From Deltaproteobacteria bacterium (GTDB taxonomy: Bacteria; Myxococcota_A; Polyangia; JAAYKL01): a stretch of DNA of 64,000 nt. The translations under genes were made by a program, and so were the position numbers. The stretch's first letter is position 1; each line of letters begins with the position of its first letter. The stretch spans positions 1 through 64,000 of the forward strand of contig JAUVDV010000006.1 in the NCBI GenBank assembly GCA_030595125.1, read 5' to 3'. The notes under the pieces were generated by a model. That model had not been told where the DNA came from. It was given only the letters and a program-made list of their open reading frames with translations, and did no database searches. Below are positions 7,811 through 18,393 of the stretch, piece after piece.

Positions 7811-8273
7811 CTTCCATTCCCAACGCCTCGGAGACCACGGTGGTCACCAGATCCATGAGACCATCCACGGGCTCCATGTTGCACATCACAGTCCTCGTCC
7901 CCTTCACTTTCACTGTCGGGCCGCCCATGGGCACGGGCACTCCCTCCACCGAGTTTTGTATCGTCGCGCTCGCGTGGGACCAGGCAAACGGCTGGCATCC
8001 GGCGATGCTGCCGATCATCTCCCCTTCCGTCTCCTCGAGACCCGTGTCCATTCCGCTGATCTGAGAGATATCGTCCAGGGACAGATCCGCGTCTCCGCAC
8101 TCCCCCGAATCCGCCATCTGCATGGCCACCGCGCCCGCCGTCACCTGCGCCTCCATCCTCCCGACAAAAAGGTGGTGCAACGCCATGAGGCCCATCCAGA
8201 TCAGGATGAAGAAAGGCACTACTATCGCGCCCTCGGTCATGGCCGTTCCATTCTCGTCGCGAACGATCCCCAT
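7803..8273 (-). CDS. TadE-like pseudopilin (second copy)
   Basis: 156 residues from ATG 8273, preceded by GGAGGT at good distance. An ATG at 8291 overlaps the upstream stop as TGATG and is an alternative start. The N-terminus (NGTAMTEGAIVVPFFILIWM) is a TadE-type prepilin/membrane segment with a Glu after the small residues. The C-terminal part has a few Cys. TadE-like proteins are minor pseudopilins processed by the Tad prepilin peptidase. It follows the TadG-like gene directly. Confidence 0.75.
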   Translation of the reverse strand: MGIVRDENGTAMTEGAIVVPFFILIWMGLMALHHLFVGRMEAQVTAGAVAMQMADSGECGDADLSLDDISQISGMDTGLEETEGEMIGSIAGCQPFAWSHASATIQNSVEGVPVPMGGPTVKVKGTRTVMCNMEPVDGLMDLVTTVVSEALGMEDD

Positions 8274-8290
8274 TCCGGTTCTACCTCCCA

Positions 8291-9886
8291 TCAATGGAGC
8301 ACCAGCCCTTCGAGCCCCGTCAGTCCGTTGGCGCCGCCCCCACCTCCGAAAAACGTGTCGGTTTGACTTCCCACGCTCTGGCATTCCGAGGAGAACTCGC
8401 CATCGCAGGAGCCCGCGAATCCCTCGTCGGACGAAGGCATCCGAAACCGGATCAGCCTGGATCGCCAGCTCATGTGCCACAGGTCCATGTCGGCGGATGT
8501 AAAATCGGCAGCCGCGAAACCGATCCGCCCGACCGCGTCCACGTCATCGTGCTTAGCGCCGGCGATCCCCACCTTCCGCATGCGCCCCTCGTATCCCGTG
8601 CCGCCAATCACGAACCCGCGCACGCGCAGCCCCTCGGGAAGCTGCTCCTCATCCAGAGCCTTCGGCTTGGGCCAGTCGTCCGGATCGAGAGGCTCCCCCT
8701 GCACCTCCACCTCAAGGGTCTCCTCTATCAGGCAGCTGTGTAAGGCCGGATACTCCGTTCTCGTCACGCGCTGTGCATCATCCGGGTATCCCGATCCCGC
8801 GTCTTCCCTGTCCTCGATGAAGCATACAACCTCGCCACCGCAGGCTCCGCCCCCATCGCACGGATCGTCGTCGATCCACACCAGCTCTTTTGCTCCCGTC
8901 GACTCTATTGACTTTGAGATCTGTCCGCCGGAGTCGATCCACTCCACCCACACATCCCTCCGCCTCGTCCACAACCCCTCACTGTAGCGACTGCTCTCCT
9001 GCTTGCCGATGCACGCGGTGCAGCCCCACGCGGAACAGGTATCGCACAGGGCGGTGTCACAGCCGCCGGACCACTCGTTGGGCCTCGCCGAAGAATCATC
9101 GCATTCGGGATGATCATTCAATGGGTAGGCAACGTCCCGCGTCATCTCATCCGCCGGTGGAGAGTCGCTCCCCCCGCAGAAGAAAGACGTGAACGTTCCT
9201 GCAACCCCACCCACGAGTTCCCCCACTGTGTCCTGTGCAAACTCCGGAAGATCCCCCGGCAACAGGAACGTGCAGGCAACCACCACGTTCTCTCCCGCCC
9301 GCTCGCACAACTCCTCGAAGCTGCCTTCCACCACCGGAAGCTCATCCATCAGGGGCCACGCGAAACCTATCTCCACGGGATCGTAGACCGGCCTCGTGGA
9401 AATGTAGACTGCCTCTGCCTCGGCCAAAACCGGAACCGTTTTGCTCACCGCGTTGGATGCCTTCTCCAATCCCTCGAGCACATCCTTGATGCGCGGCTCG
9501 ACGTCGTCGGCGATATCCATCACCTTGTCGAGCGCCCTTCCGAGGGGAACCATCGCGCCGCACGCCGCGCCCTGTGTAACGACACAGGCCACACCGACGA
9601 CCACAATGGCCACTGTAAGAATGGCCTGGAGAACACGCAGAGCCACAAGGATGGACATCACCGCGGCCATCACCAGATTGATGAGCGCTATGATGTTCAT
9701 CCCACGGGCCTTGGCTGCGGCCGACGAGTAGGCCACGCTGTCGGCGGCGTCCTGCACAACCTGCTGCTCGATGGCTGCGTGCCCCACTCCGGCGACGTGG
9801 TAAACCATCGCAACCATGAACACGGCCACGAAGGTCGCCATCACCATCACCGCGCCGCTGTCGTTTTTCATCAACTTGCTTGTCAT
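8291..9886 (-). CDS. TadG-like pilus-assembly protein with Cys-rich insert
   Basis: 531 residues from ATG 9886, with AGGGGAT upstream. The N-terminus (SGAVMVMATFVAVFMVAMVYH) followed by a helical VQDAADSVAYSSAAAKARG region fits the Tad/TadG family (putative Flp pilus-assembly, DUF2134/PF13400-like). The second half is long and Cys-rich, with CDTCSAWGCTACIGKQ around the middle. That may form disulfides and is unusual for short TadG proteins. The gene lies 2 bp after the first tadE-like stop and overlaps the second TadE-like gene region. Confidence 0.7.
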   Translation of the reverse strand: MTSKLMKNDSGAVMVMATFVAVFMVAMVYHVAGVGHAAIEQQVVQDAADSVAYSSAAAKARGMNIIALINLVMAAVMSILVALRVLQAILTVAIVVVGVACVVTQGAACGAMVPLGRALDKVMDIADDVEPRIKDVLEGLEKASNAVSKTVPVLAEAEAVYISTRPVYDPVEIGFAWPLMDELPVVEGSFEELCERAGENVVVACTFLLPGDLPEFAQDTVGELVGGVAGTFTSFFCGGSDSPPADEMTRDVAYPLNDHPECDDSSARPNEWSGGCDTALCDTCSAWGCTACIGKQESSRYSEGLWTRRRDVWVEWIDSGGQISKSIESTGAKELVWIDDDPCDGGGACGGEVVCFIEDREDAGSGYPDDAQRVTRTEYPALHSCLIEETLEVEVQGEPLDPDDWPKPKALDEEQLPEGLRVRGFVIGGTGYEGRMRKVGIAGAKHDDVDAVGRIGFAAADFTSADMDLWHMSWRSRLIRFRMPSSDEGFAGSCDGEFSSECQSVGSQTDTFFGGGGGANGLTGLEGLVLH

Positions 9887-9888
9887 TT

Positions 9889-10587
9889 TTATATCCCCTG
9901 GTTGGGAAAGGTTCTCTCCGCTTCGAGCGCGAGCAGTTGCCAGCCCGCGACGTCTGCTATCCCGGCGAGCAAGCCGCCGTTGGTCATGAGCGCTTCCCTT
10001 CTCTTGGAATCGAGATCGTCGAAGGAAGAGCACATCAGACGCCGGGCCATCGGCACCGCGCAGCGAAACAGGAATGTCACCCTCACGGTCACCGGCCCTC
10101 GCGGCTCGAAGGTGGTAACGTAGCCCCCATCGGAATCAACGAAGGTCACCGCCACCGCCCATTCGTTCCAGCCCAGCACTCCCAACGCCAATCCAAGGGC
10201 GCCGTTTCCAGAAATAGCGCCCGCCACCGAAGAAGACGCGATGCTGTCCATGGACGGCGCGACCGGTGACAGGGTCAACCGGGCCGCATCCCCGATCGCC
10301 GCTAAGCGCCCCCCCGATGGCGCAGTCGCGTAGGCCTCCAACCCTTCACCGCTCGTTCCCACCTGGTTCAAAGGAACCCCGCCGTAGTCGGCCTCCTCGT
10401 GATCGTCGGGCAGGATCACCACCGCCGCCCTGACCGCCCTGGCCGCCGCGTGCTCCACCATGAGTTGCGCGCTGTATACAAGCGCGAGCTGAGTCAACCC
10501 CAGAAACAGCGTGAGAAACGGGATGATCACGACCAGGAACTCCACGTAGACCGCGCCTGAGTTGCGCATTGTCCGTCGATCCCTCAT
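9889..10587 (-). CDS. TadE-like pseudopilin
   Basis: 232 residues from ATG 10587, which overlaps the cpaA stop as ATGA. The N-terminus (NSGAVYVEFLVVIIPFLTLF) is a typical TadE segment: small residues, then Glu, then a hydrophobic helix. The tail is Cys-poor and without a further domain I recognise. It is part of the coupled operon with CpaA upstream and the TadG-like protein downstream. Confidence 0.8.
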   Translation of the reverse strand: MRDRRTMRNSGAVYVEFLVVIIPFLTLFLGLTQLALVYSAQLMVEHAAARAVRAAVVILPDDHEEADYGGVPLNQVGTSGEGLEAYATAPSGGRLAAIGDAARLTLSPVAPSMDSIASSSVAGAISGNGALGLALGVLGWNEWAVAVTFVDSDGGYVTTFEPRGPVTVRVTFLFRCAVPMARRLMCSSFDDLDSKRREALMTNGGLLAGIADVAGWQLLALEAERTFPNQGI

Positions 10588-11108
10588 CCGGCCGCCCTCA
10601 ATGCGAACGCAGCTATTGTGCCTACCAGAATCGCCGGACCGAATCGGATGGAGGTCCTGGAGGCCGATCCGATCTCTTGCCTGCGCCTCAGGCGCGCGCC
10701 CGCAAATGGCAAGGCCAGGCTCGCAACCGCGCACAGGCCTTCCTTCATCCTTCCCTGTCGGATCCAGACGAACACCCCCTGCGCCGACCCCGTGAGGAAG
10801 GCCATGGTTTCGAGTTCCAGCCCCATCTCCAGCCCCAGGAGTGCTCCGAGTGCCGCCAGCAACTTAACGTCGCCGCCGCCCATCGCGCCGGCCCGAAACA
10901 GGAGCAGCGGCACGATGGAGGCCGCAAGCCCGCCGACAATCGCCATCATCGCGCCTTGCAGACCTCCGAAGATCGCACCGCCGACCAGCCCGGCCGTCAT
11001 CCCGAGTACCGTCAACAGGTTGGGGATCTTGCCCGTTCGCATGTCGACGATCGCCGCAACGATGGCAATCGATATACCGATGGCGGCAAGTGGCCAGGCT
11101 ACTGTCAT
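10584..11108 (-). CDS. cpaA: Prepilin peptidase, A24 family
   Basis: 174 residues from ATG 11108, whose A is the last base of the preceding stop (TGATG). It has several hydrophobic segments. Asp22 lies in VDMRTGKIPN and Asp80 in AMGGGDVKLL; these are the two membrane-proximal aspartates of the GxGD aspartyl protease family. CpaA cleaves leader peptides of Flp pilins and TadE-like pseudopilins, all encoded on either side here. Confidence is high from motifs and context. Confidence 0.9.
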   Translation of the reverse strand: MTVAWPLAAIGISIAIVAAIVDMRTGKIPNLLTVLGMTAGLVGGAIFGGLQGAMMAIVGGLAASIVPLLLFRAGAMGGGDVKLLAALGALLGLEMGLELETMAFLTGSAQGVFVWIRQGRMKEGLCAVASLALPFAGARLRRRQEIGSASRTSIRFGPAILVGTIAAFALRAAG

Positions 11109-11299
11109 CACAGACCCCCGACTTCGCCGGTGGCGTCGCCGATCTTCCCGGACACCGTGTCTCCGAAAGCCCGCCACAGGCCGATACCGGCCACGGCGAT
11201 CAGCACCAGGATGATGATGTACTCCACCGTGGAGAGCCCCCGTTCGTCACGCGCCAGAGAACCGTTCGACCTGGCATCTTTTACTTTTTCGACTCCCAT
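11108..11299 (-). CDS. flp: Flp-type major pilin
   Basis: 63 residues. The leader ends DERG, with cleavage expected after Gly21, and the mature start is LSTVEYIIILVLIAVAG with Glu at +5. This is the hallmark of Flp/Fap pilins. The gene directly precedes and overlaps cpaA. AAAAAATGGGAG lies at the start, without a strong SD, so translation may depend on upstream coupling or a weak site. Confidence 0.88.
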   Translation of the reverse strand: MGVEKVKDARSNGSLARDERGLSTVEYIIILVLIAVAGIGLWRAFGDTVSGKIGDATGEVGGL

Positions 11300-11338
11300 T
11301 TTTTTATCGCTTTCTCGCCGGAATCACGCGCCGACGTC

Positions 11339-11524
11339 TCATGGGATGGGCAGAGCGAGGACTATCTCGATCGACCGGTGGTACTGAAAGAGCAACGATC
11401 CCAGCGGCACGGCCGCCGACGCGAACCCCACGGCCACGGTCACGATGAGCACGAGTTGCTCTATCTGCGCCGTTCCGCGCTGCCTGCAGCTCTTTTCAGT
11501 GTCCGAACGATCCGACATTCTCAT
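11339..11524 (-). CDS. Second small Flp-like prepilin
   Basis: 61 residues from ATG 11524, with GGGAGG 8 bp upstream; longer frames start without an SD. The sequence has RQRG, then TAQIEQLVLIVTVAVGF: processing after Gly17 would put Glu at +5 of the mature protein, as in Flp pilins. It is the first gene of the Tad operon. It could be a minor pilin or a variant of the main subunit. The 11525-11641 gap upstream is AT-rich in part and must contain the operon promoter, which I cannot define. Confidence 0.7.
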   Translation of the reverse strand: MRMSDRSDTEKSCRQRGTAQIEQLVLIVTVAVGFASAAVPLGSLLFQYHRSIEIVLALPIP

Positions 11525-11641
11525 CGCCTTGCCTCCCGCGTTACCCCCCTGTAATCGGTCGCTGGAGCGAGAAGTTGCGAAAAAAATAAAAAAACGTGCA
11601 AACTCGGTCTGAACCGCGCTGATGCGCAAGGAGGTAATCGC

Positions 11642-12292
11642 ATGGCTTCGTGGATGGATCTGGCGCCAGATTTGAACCTGATTCATTCTCCGTTTCCCGG
11701 CGCGATGGCTATGAATCAGGGGACAATGGAAGGTGACCGGGATGGTCATCGGATCGGGGTCAGGCAGATCGATGAATACAATCGAACCGCGCGAACAGGG
11801 ATCACTCTTACCATCAGGGAGCCGCTGACGATCGGGTTGTCGATCAAGGCATCGGCTTCTTCGCGAGGACAGACTCATTGGTTCTGGGCCGTGTTTGCCG
11901 GCCTCTTTCTTTGCGGTGGAATCGGCGGAGCGATCGCGGCGTTGCATCCCGGTCCGCTGGTTGTCTGTCTGGTTGGAGTGATTGTTTTATGGGCCTGGCT
12001 GGCAGCGCGAAGAGCCCAGGCCAGGCAGAAGGCCCGCGCGATCCCCACGGGAGATTCAGATCTGGACAGGATCTTTCAGATCGAAGCTAAAAAACCCGAT
12101 CGTGCGGCCGAGTACATGCGGATTCCCCGCGTATGTGAGCTTCTGGTGGAGCTGGCCGCCGGAGATCGCGAACTGGCCGTTACCGACCGGAAGATAACGC
12201 TGAATATCAATCGCATGATAAAAACGAGCGCCGATTTTGAGAAAGAACTGCGCAACATGAGTGAACTGGCGAGCTTGTTGATTGCGGGATAG
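11642..12292 (+). CDS. Membrane protein of unknown function
   Basis: 216 residues from ATG 11642, preceded by an excellent SD (AAGGAGGTAATCGC). It has two close hydrophobic segments (roughly residues 80-120, FWAVFAGLFLCGGIGGAI and PLVVCLVGVIVLWAWLA), then a charged, probably helical, cytoplasmic tail. I recognise no family. It is divergent from the Tad operon and convergent with the next gene, whose stop lies 4 bp away. Confidence 0.7.
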   Translation: MASWMDLAPDLNLIHSPFPGAMAMNQGTMEGDRDGHRIGVRQIDEYNRTARTGITLTIREPLTIGLSIKASASSRGQTHWFWAVFAGLFLCGGIGGAIAALHPGPLVVCLVGVIVLWAWLAARRAQARQKARAIPTGDSDLDRIFQIEAKKPDRAAEYMRIPRVCELLVELAAGDRELAVTDRKITLNINRMIKTSADFEKELRNMSELASLLIAG

Positions 12293-12296
12293 CGTC

Positions 12297-12800
12297 TCAG
12301 ATTTCGAAGATCAGATCCACGTGGGTGGTCTCTCCGGATTCGATGACGATGGGGATGGCGCCGTCCGAGTTTTCGTCTCCCGTGGCGTTTATCGCGTCCG
12401 TACCAACTACGGGTGCCAGACCGTCGGACGAGTCGGCGTCGATGTAGGCCATCAGGCACCAGTCGCCCGGGTCGATCTCGTCCTGCTGAGCATATGCGTC
12501 GCCGCTGTCCGAGTCCCAGGTTCCCTCGAAGAAGTAAGTTGGGGGCATGGTGAAGGGGCATTCGAAGACCGAAACCCTCAGGTTGGAGCCGGCCGGGAGG
12601 GCGCCCTGCCAGTTGCCGGTAACCTCGATGCTACCCATATCCGTGTCCGAATCGCTGTCACTGTCGCTGTCCGAGTCGGTATCTGCGTCGGTATCCGCGT
12701 CGGCACCCGAGTCGGAGCCGTCGGTGGCGTCGTCGTCGGCGCAACTCCACGACAGGAACAACAATGCCGACAGGATCCCCAATAAAGAATATCTGATCAC
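12297..12800 (-). CDS. Stalked lipoprotein
   Basis: 167 residues from GTG 12800, which directly follows the stop of the upstream gene. The signal peptide ends LSWSC (Cys20). A stalk of Ser/Thr/Ala-Asp repeats runs to about residue 55, followed by a compact domain of about 110 residues with two Cys and no recognised family. It is probably co-transcribed with the beta-barrel-like gene upstream. Confidence 0.75.
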   Translation of the reverse strand: MIRYSLLGILSALLFLSWSCADDDATDGSDSGADADTDADTDSDSDSDSDSDTDMGSIEVTGNWQGALPAGSNLRVSVFECPFTMPPTYFFEGTWDSDSGDAYAQQDEIDPGDWCLMAYIDADSSDGLAPVVGTDAINATGDENSDGAIPIVIESGETTHVDLIFEI

Positions 12801-13862
12801 TCAATCCCCCTTCTTGCGCCGATTCTTCATTTCCCTGATCGAGTCTTTAAACTCCTTTTGCGAGAAAACAAACGCCGGTCCTATCAGGAAGTACGTGTTG
12901 GTGAGCGTTATTTTCTGCGAATATTCGAAATACGCTGTGATCCCGAAGTTCTCATTGAACAGCATGGACCCGATAAGCCGCACCGTCCACAGATCGTGGT
13001 TGGTATTGTAGTAAACCTTGCCGCGCATCTGCAAGAAGTAGTGAAAGTCGAGGAAGAAGTCGGCCCCCACCAGGTGGGAGTGGTAGTTCTTTTCTGTGGT
13101 CTTGTCGAAGGTCCGCACCTCCACCGTGTCCATGGGATAGTCGCCCGTGATCTCCGCGCAAGACGGATCGTCCTGATCGGCGCATTGCCATAGCTCCACC
13201 GTGCCTCCGTTGGAGCGGGCCCGCGTCTTCACGTACTCGTACATGTAACTGTAAAAGGGTGTCGCGTACCAGTGCTGGATGGGGATCTTGAACTTGGCGC
13301 CCACCTTGGGGAAGGGCGCAACCACCGTGTTGTCCACGGAGATCCACGACATGTGGGCGTAGCCCCTCATGGTCATGCCTCCGAGATCGTCGATGCGTGT
13401 ATCATTGAAATCCAGGATATCCACGTCGGTGCTAACCAGCGCCAGCCCGGCTCCCATATATGGCTCCACGAAAACGGGGGTGGGTATTGCCACCGACAGG
13501 TAAGTGATGCTGCCCAGCAACTTGGCATGGTTGACCTGGGGGAAGCCGAAAAAGACGTTAGTGAGGGCCACTCGCTTGTAAAAACCCATGACGGTAATAC
13601 CGCCGCCCCAGCCCGTGTCGGTCATCTCGTAGTCTTCGAACACCAGCTCGTCGTTGCCGTCCCTCCCCACCGGGACGGGGAAGGTGGTGGTGTTTCGCAA
13701 CAAACCCATGGTGGGGGAGACCATGACCATCCAGTCCGGCGCGACCACCGTCGGCGTCGCCTCGCCTTCCACTTCCTGTGCGACGCTTGTGTAGCTCAGG
13801 GTCGAATACAGCAAAACCAGCGTAAAGCCGAAGATGCGAAACTGTGGAGCGAAATTCTTCAT
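12801..13862 (-). CDS. Probable outer-membrane beta-barrel-like protein
   Basis: 353 residues. A signal peptide (IFGFTLVLLYSTLSYTSVAQ) is followed by alternating aromatic/polar strands, many Tyr/Phe/Trp and Gly turns, typical of outer-membrane barrels. It has one short Cys pair (CADQDDPSCAE). No named family is recognised; the barrel assignment is inference from composition. The downstream stalked lipoprotein begins at the next base, so the two form an operon. The divergent lipoprotein at 13927 shares the 64-bp upstream gap. Confidence 0.65.
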   Translation of the reverse strand: MKNFAPQFRIFGFTLVLLYSTLSYTSVAQEVEGEATPTVVAPDWMVMVSPTMGLLRNTTTFPVPVGRDGNDELVFEDYEMTDTGWGGGITVMGFYKRVALTNVFFGFPQVNHAKLLGSITYLSVAIPTPVFVEPYMGAGLALVSTDVDILDFNDTRIDDLGGMTMRGYAHMSWISVDNTVVAPFPKVGAKFKIPIQHWYATPFYSYMYEYVKTRARSNGGTVELWQCADQDDPSCAEITGDYPMDTVEVRTFDKTTEKNYHSHLVGADFFLDFHYFLQMRGKVYYNTNHDLWTVRLIGSMLFNENFGITAYFEYSQKITLTNTYFLIGPAFVFSQKEFKDSIREMKNRRKKGD

Positions 13863-13926
13863 TTCACCTGTCTATCTACCACGTACATGCGCCTTTGTGA
13901 TCTTAGATGTGTTACAAGCGAACATC

Positions 13927-14376
13927 ATGATCGAAGTAAAACTCACCGCGATGGCCGTCGCCACGATGGCCCTATTGCTTGCGGCCGCGTGCGGGGAGAC
14001 GCGGCAGAAGCCCGTCGAAAAGTCGAACGATACGGGGGAGGCGTACAAACCCGGGGGCTGCAAAACCGAGAACGTTAAGGGACCATGTAAATTTATTGGC
14101 TCCATGCGCCAGAACGAGGGTCCCGCAACCTTCGTGGCAGGCACAGCGGTGCACAGGATCGATTTCCAGATTCTCACCGGCGACCGTGAGATTACCGTGA
14201 CCCTGGGTTACTTCCGGGTGTCCGAGAGCAAGGCGAATGCGCTCATTGAATACTACGAGAAGAACAGCCCGGCGAAGTGCGAGGCCTACATCGTGTGGCC
14301 CCCGTGCAACCCCCAGGGCACGACCGTGAGAATAGATGTCGAGCCACCCCCCTTCGCCACGCCGGTGAAATTTTAG
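13927..14376 (+). CDS. Small lipoprotein of unknown function
   Basis: 149 residues from ATG 13927; an in-frame ATG at 13834 would place the signal peptide internally. The signal peptide ends LLLAAAC, a canonical lipobox. The mature part has four to five Cys and no domain I recognise. Only a weak SD is seen. The gene converges on the FGE-like gene. Confidence 0.7.
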   Translation: MIEVKLTAMAVATMALLLAAACGETRQKPVEKSNDTGEAYKPGGCKTENVKGPCKFIGSMRQNEGPATFVAGTAVHRIDFQILTGDREITVTLGYFRVSESKANALIEYYEKNSPAKCEAYIVWPPCNPQGTTVRIDVEPPPFATPVKF

Positions 14377-14381
14377 GACTT

Positions 14382-14399
14382 CTCCAATACTTTTTGGAG
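14382..14399. terminator. Weak hairpin between convergent stops
   Basis: Arms CTCCAA and TTGGAG with a 6-base loop lie in the 33-bp gap between two convergent genes. It is not followed by a clear T-run, so a bidirectional terminator role is only a suggestion. Confidence 0.25.
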
Positions 14400-14409
14400 G
14401 TCACCAGAC

Positions 14410-15390
14410 TCATTTTGAGGAAGGGTGTTCGACCGAACCGCAGCATCTGATGCCGACACACCCCCAGTCGAAGTTCGGATCGAATACAGTGCGTTCAGTG
14501 ATCGTGTAATTGCTTTCGAAAAAGAAGCCGCCTCCCCGGCCGATCCGGTATCTCCCGTTTGTAGGGCCGGTGGGGTTGCAGGCGATTCCTCCGTCGCACG
14601 AATCGTAGGGCGCGTAGTAATCGTCGACCCACTCAAGGACGTTCCCGATGAGGTTAACGACTCCCTCGACCGATCTGCCCTCGGAATAGCGATCGACTCG
14701 TTCCAGGTAGCCCGGACCGCACGGAGGCACATTGGCCAAAACCCCGCTGACCGGAGCGTCACCCCATGGGTGTTTTCTCTTTTTGGGTCCCGGGGGGCCG
14801 TTCGCCGCCCGCTCCCATTCGGCTTCGGTGCATAGTCTTCTGCCTGTCCATGCGCAGTAGGTGGAAGCCTGTTCAAAAGTCTTGCAATTCACGGGATGGT
14901 GAGGACATCGGTCCGCGCTGTCCTTGCACTCCGGCGGGTAGTGATTGACCACGGGGCTGTTTCCATCTGCGGGCACCGGATCATCCGGCCACATACAACC
15001 GGACGGGTCGCAGGCCCCGGCATTGACACAAGCTGCGTAGCGCTCCGCGGTCACTTCGTATTTGTCGATGCAAAAAGCGTCGAGTTGAACTTTGTGTTCG
15101 GGCTTCTCGTCCCCGAAATGATCGAGCCCACCGATATACCGGGGAGGAACGCCCTTTGGCTCCGTATCCGAACCGATCTCGAAAACACCCCCGGGTATGT
15201 GCACTTGATCGCAGAACCGTTGCGCGCATTTCCCGTTGTCGGGGCATGACGGCTTGTGCTCTGCTTCCTTGTCCGCATGAGAGCACGGCGCAGGCGACTC
15301 GTTGTCTCCACCTTTTTGGGAAGATCCATTGCAAGAAAGACTGCATGCGAGCAGCACCAGAACGAGCCGGTTGATAATCCCATCGATCAT
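14410..15390 (-). CDS. FGE/sulfatase-modifying-factor-like lipoprotein
   Basis: 326 residues from ATG 15390, whose A is the last base of the preceding stop (TAATG); a GTG at 15402 is in frame. The lipobox is LSCN-type (SLSC). The body has the FGE-sulfatase fold signature: IPGGVFEIGSD near residue 65, HKVQLDAFCIDKYEVTAERY, a CAWTGRRLCTEAEWERAAN core, and NLIGNVLEWVDD followed by RIGRGGG near the C-terminus. True formylglycine-generating enzymes are not usually lipoproteins. In this phylum such proteins are abundant and often non-catalytic, so enzyme activity is not claimed. It is third in an operon after cysS and the pseudouridine synthase. Confidence 0.85.
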   Translation of the reverse strand: MIDGIINRLVLVLLACSLSCNGSSQKGGDNESPAPCSHADKEAEHKPSCPDNGKCAQRFCDQVHIPGGVFEIGSDTEPKGVPPRYIGGLDHFGDEKPEHKVQLDAFCIDKYEVTAERYAACVNAGACDPSGCMWPDDPVPADGNSPVVNHYPPECKDSADRCPHHPVNCKTFEQASTYCAWTGRRLCTEAEWERAANGPPGPKKRKHPWGDAPVSGVLANVPPCGPGYLERVDRYSEGRSVEGVVNLIGNVLEWVDDYYAPYDSCDGGIACNPTGPTNGRYRIGRGGGFFFESNYTITERTVFDPNFDWGCVGIRCCGSVEHPSSK

Positions 15391-16070
15391 TACCACACCC
15401 ACCCCTTCGGCGGATCGGCCGTCACCGTCACCGGTTCTTTTTTTGTGGGGTGCGAAAAGGTGATCGATCGGGAGAAGAGGGCAATGACACCGGGGCCGCC
15501 CGGGAGATCCCGCGAAGATCCGTACTTGCGATCTCCGATGATTGGATGGCCGATATACGAAAGCTGCACGCGTATCTGATGGGACAACCCCGTCTCCAGA
15601 TCCACCTCCACAAGGCTGCGATCGTCACGAGTCTCGATGACCCTGTAAGACAACCTCGCCTCCTTGCCGCCTTGTGCAACTACCCGGGTGACCCGCGTGG
15701 CACGATCCTTTAGAAGCATATGAACGAGCCGGCCGTTATCCGGATCCGGACAACCTTCCACAATGGCCCGGTATTTCTTTTTCGCCTCGCGGGACCGGAA
15801 CTGGCTCGAGAGTCGCCCGGCCGCCTTGGACGTCTTGGCAATGATCATCACTCCCGCCACGGGTCTGTCCAGCCTGTGCACGAGACCGAGATAGACGTTT
15901 CCGGGTTTGTCATCCCGCTGCTTGATCAACTGTTTCACCACGGTCAGCACGTCCAGATCTCCGGACATGTCCGCCTGGCTCAACATCCCGGCAGGCTTCT
16001 CGACAACGATGACGTGGTTATCTTCGTGGATCACCGACAGGGTTGCGACCGGATGATTCTCGGTCCCCAT
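15390..16070 (-). CDS. RluA-family pseudouridine synthase
   Basis: 226 residues. It isomerises uridine to pseudouridine in rRNA or tRNA; which site cannot be told. The catalytic Asp68 lies in LVHRLDRPVAG. EKPAGMLSQ and the C-terminal GLSHQIRVQLSYIGHPIIGD are typical of the RluA group. There is no S4 domain, so it resembles the short RluA/TruC-like type. It starts 6 bp after cysS. Confidence 0.9.
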   Translation of the reverse strand: MGTENHPVATLSVIHEDNHVIVVEKPAGMLSQADMSGDLDVLTVVKQLIKQRDDKPGNVYLGLVHRLDRPVAGVMIIAKTSKAAGRLSSQFRSREAKKKYRAIVEGCPDPDNGRLVHMLLKDRATRVTRVVAQGGKEARLSYRVIETRDDRSLVEVDLETGLSHQIRVQLSYIGHPIIGDRKYGSSRDLPGGPGVIALFSRSITFSHPTKKEPVTVTADPPKGWVW

Positions 16071-16076
16071 TTTCGG

Positions 16077-17729
<1,653 letters not shown>

Positions 17730-17811
17730 TGCGATGCGTACTCCTTAAAAGAAAAAAGAAGCATACTCCCAACTGGGTCATGGGGAAACACTCTTGGGTG
17801 TCGATGGGGGG

Positions 17812-18297
17812 CTAAAACAGCTGAATGCTCTCTTGAATCTTCCGCATGGCGGGCCGGTGAGCTTTGAACTTGGTTTTCTTAGCGGAAAGCACAAAAATGT
17901 ATGTCCCGCCGGGACCGTACCCGACCTGGGCAAGCCCCTTGTCTTTGCCCGACTCCGCGTCCCAGGTCCAGGATTCGCAGGCCGTCCATCCCGCGCCACG
18001 GCATTCCTCCTCGGTTTTGTTCCACTCACCGGGGAAATAGCTCATCAACCGAAAACGATGCTGGGCCTCAGGGACCTGTTCGCCCTTGCGCACAACTACC
18101 TTGACCTTTATTGCGCCGCTCACCCCGTCGAGGATGATATCGGCCGTGTCCTCCGTTGAGGTGATTTCTGATCCTTTGCTCCACGAGAACTTCAAACCCA
18201 GCCCCTGATTCTCGTACATCACACTCTTGGCCGCAAAAGCCGCAGCGGACGAAAAAAGAACAATCCCAAGAACTACGACTACATTCCTGGCTCTCAT
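17812..18297 (-). CDS. Exported protein of unknown function
   Basis: 161 residues from ATG 18297, with GGAGG 4 bp upstream; a longer frame from 18384 places the SD inside. The signal peptide (VVVVLGIVLFSSAAAFA) would be cut after Ala. The mature protein has two Cys and a Gly/Lys-rich C-terminus. No family is recognised. It lies between thiD and cysS on the same strand. Confidence 0.75.
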   Translation of the reverse strand: MRARNVVVVLGIVLFSSAAAFAAKSVMYENQGLGLKFSWSKGSEITSTEDTADIILDGVSGAIKVKVVVRKGEQVPEAQHRFRLMSYFPGEWNKTEEECRGAGWTACESWTWDAESGKDKGLAQVGYGPGGTYIFVLSAKKTKFKAHRPAMRKIQESIQLF

Positions 18298-18393
18298 GTT
18301 TCCTCCAAATCTCCCGGAATGTGGATTTTTTTCATTTTCTCTTGCCACATTCATATTGACGAGACGCTTTATCAATAAATTCACGGTACATGG

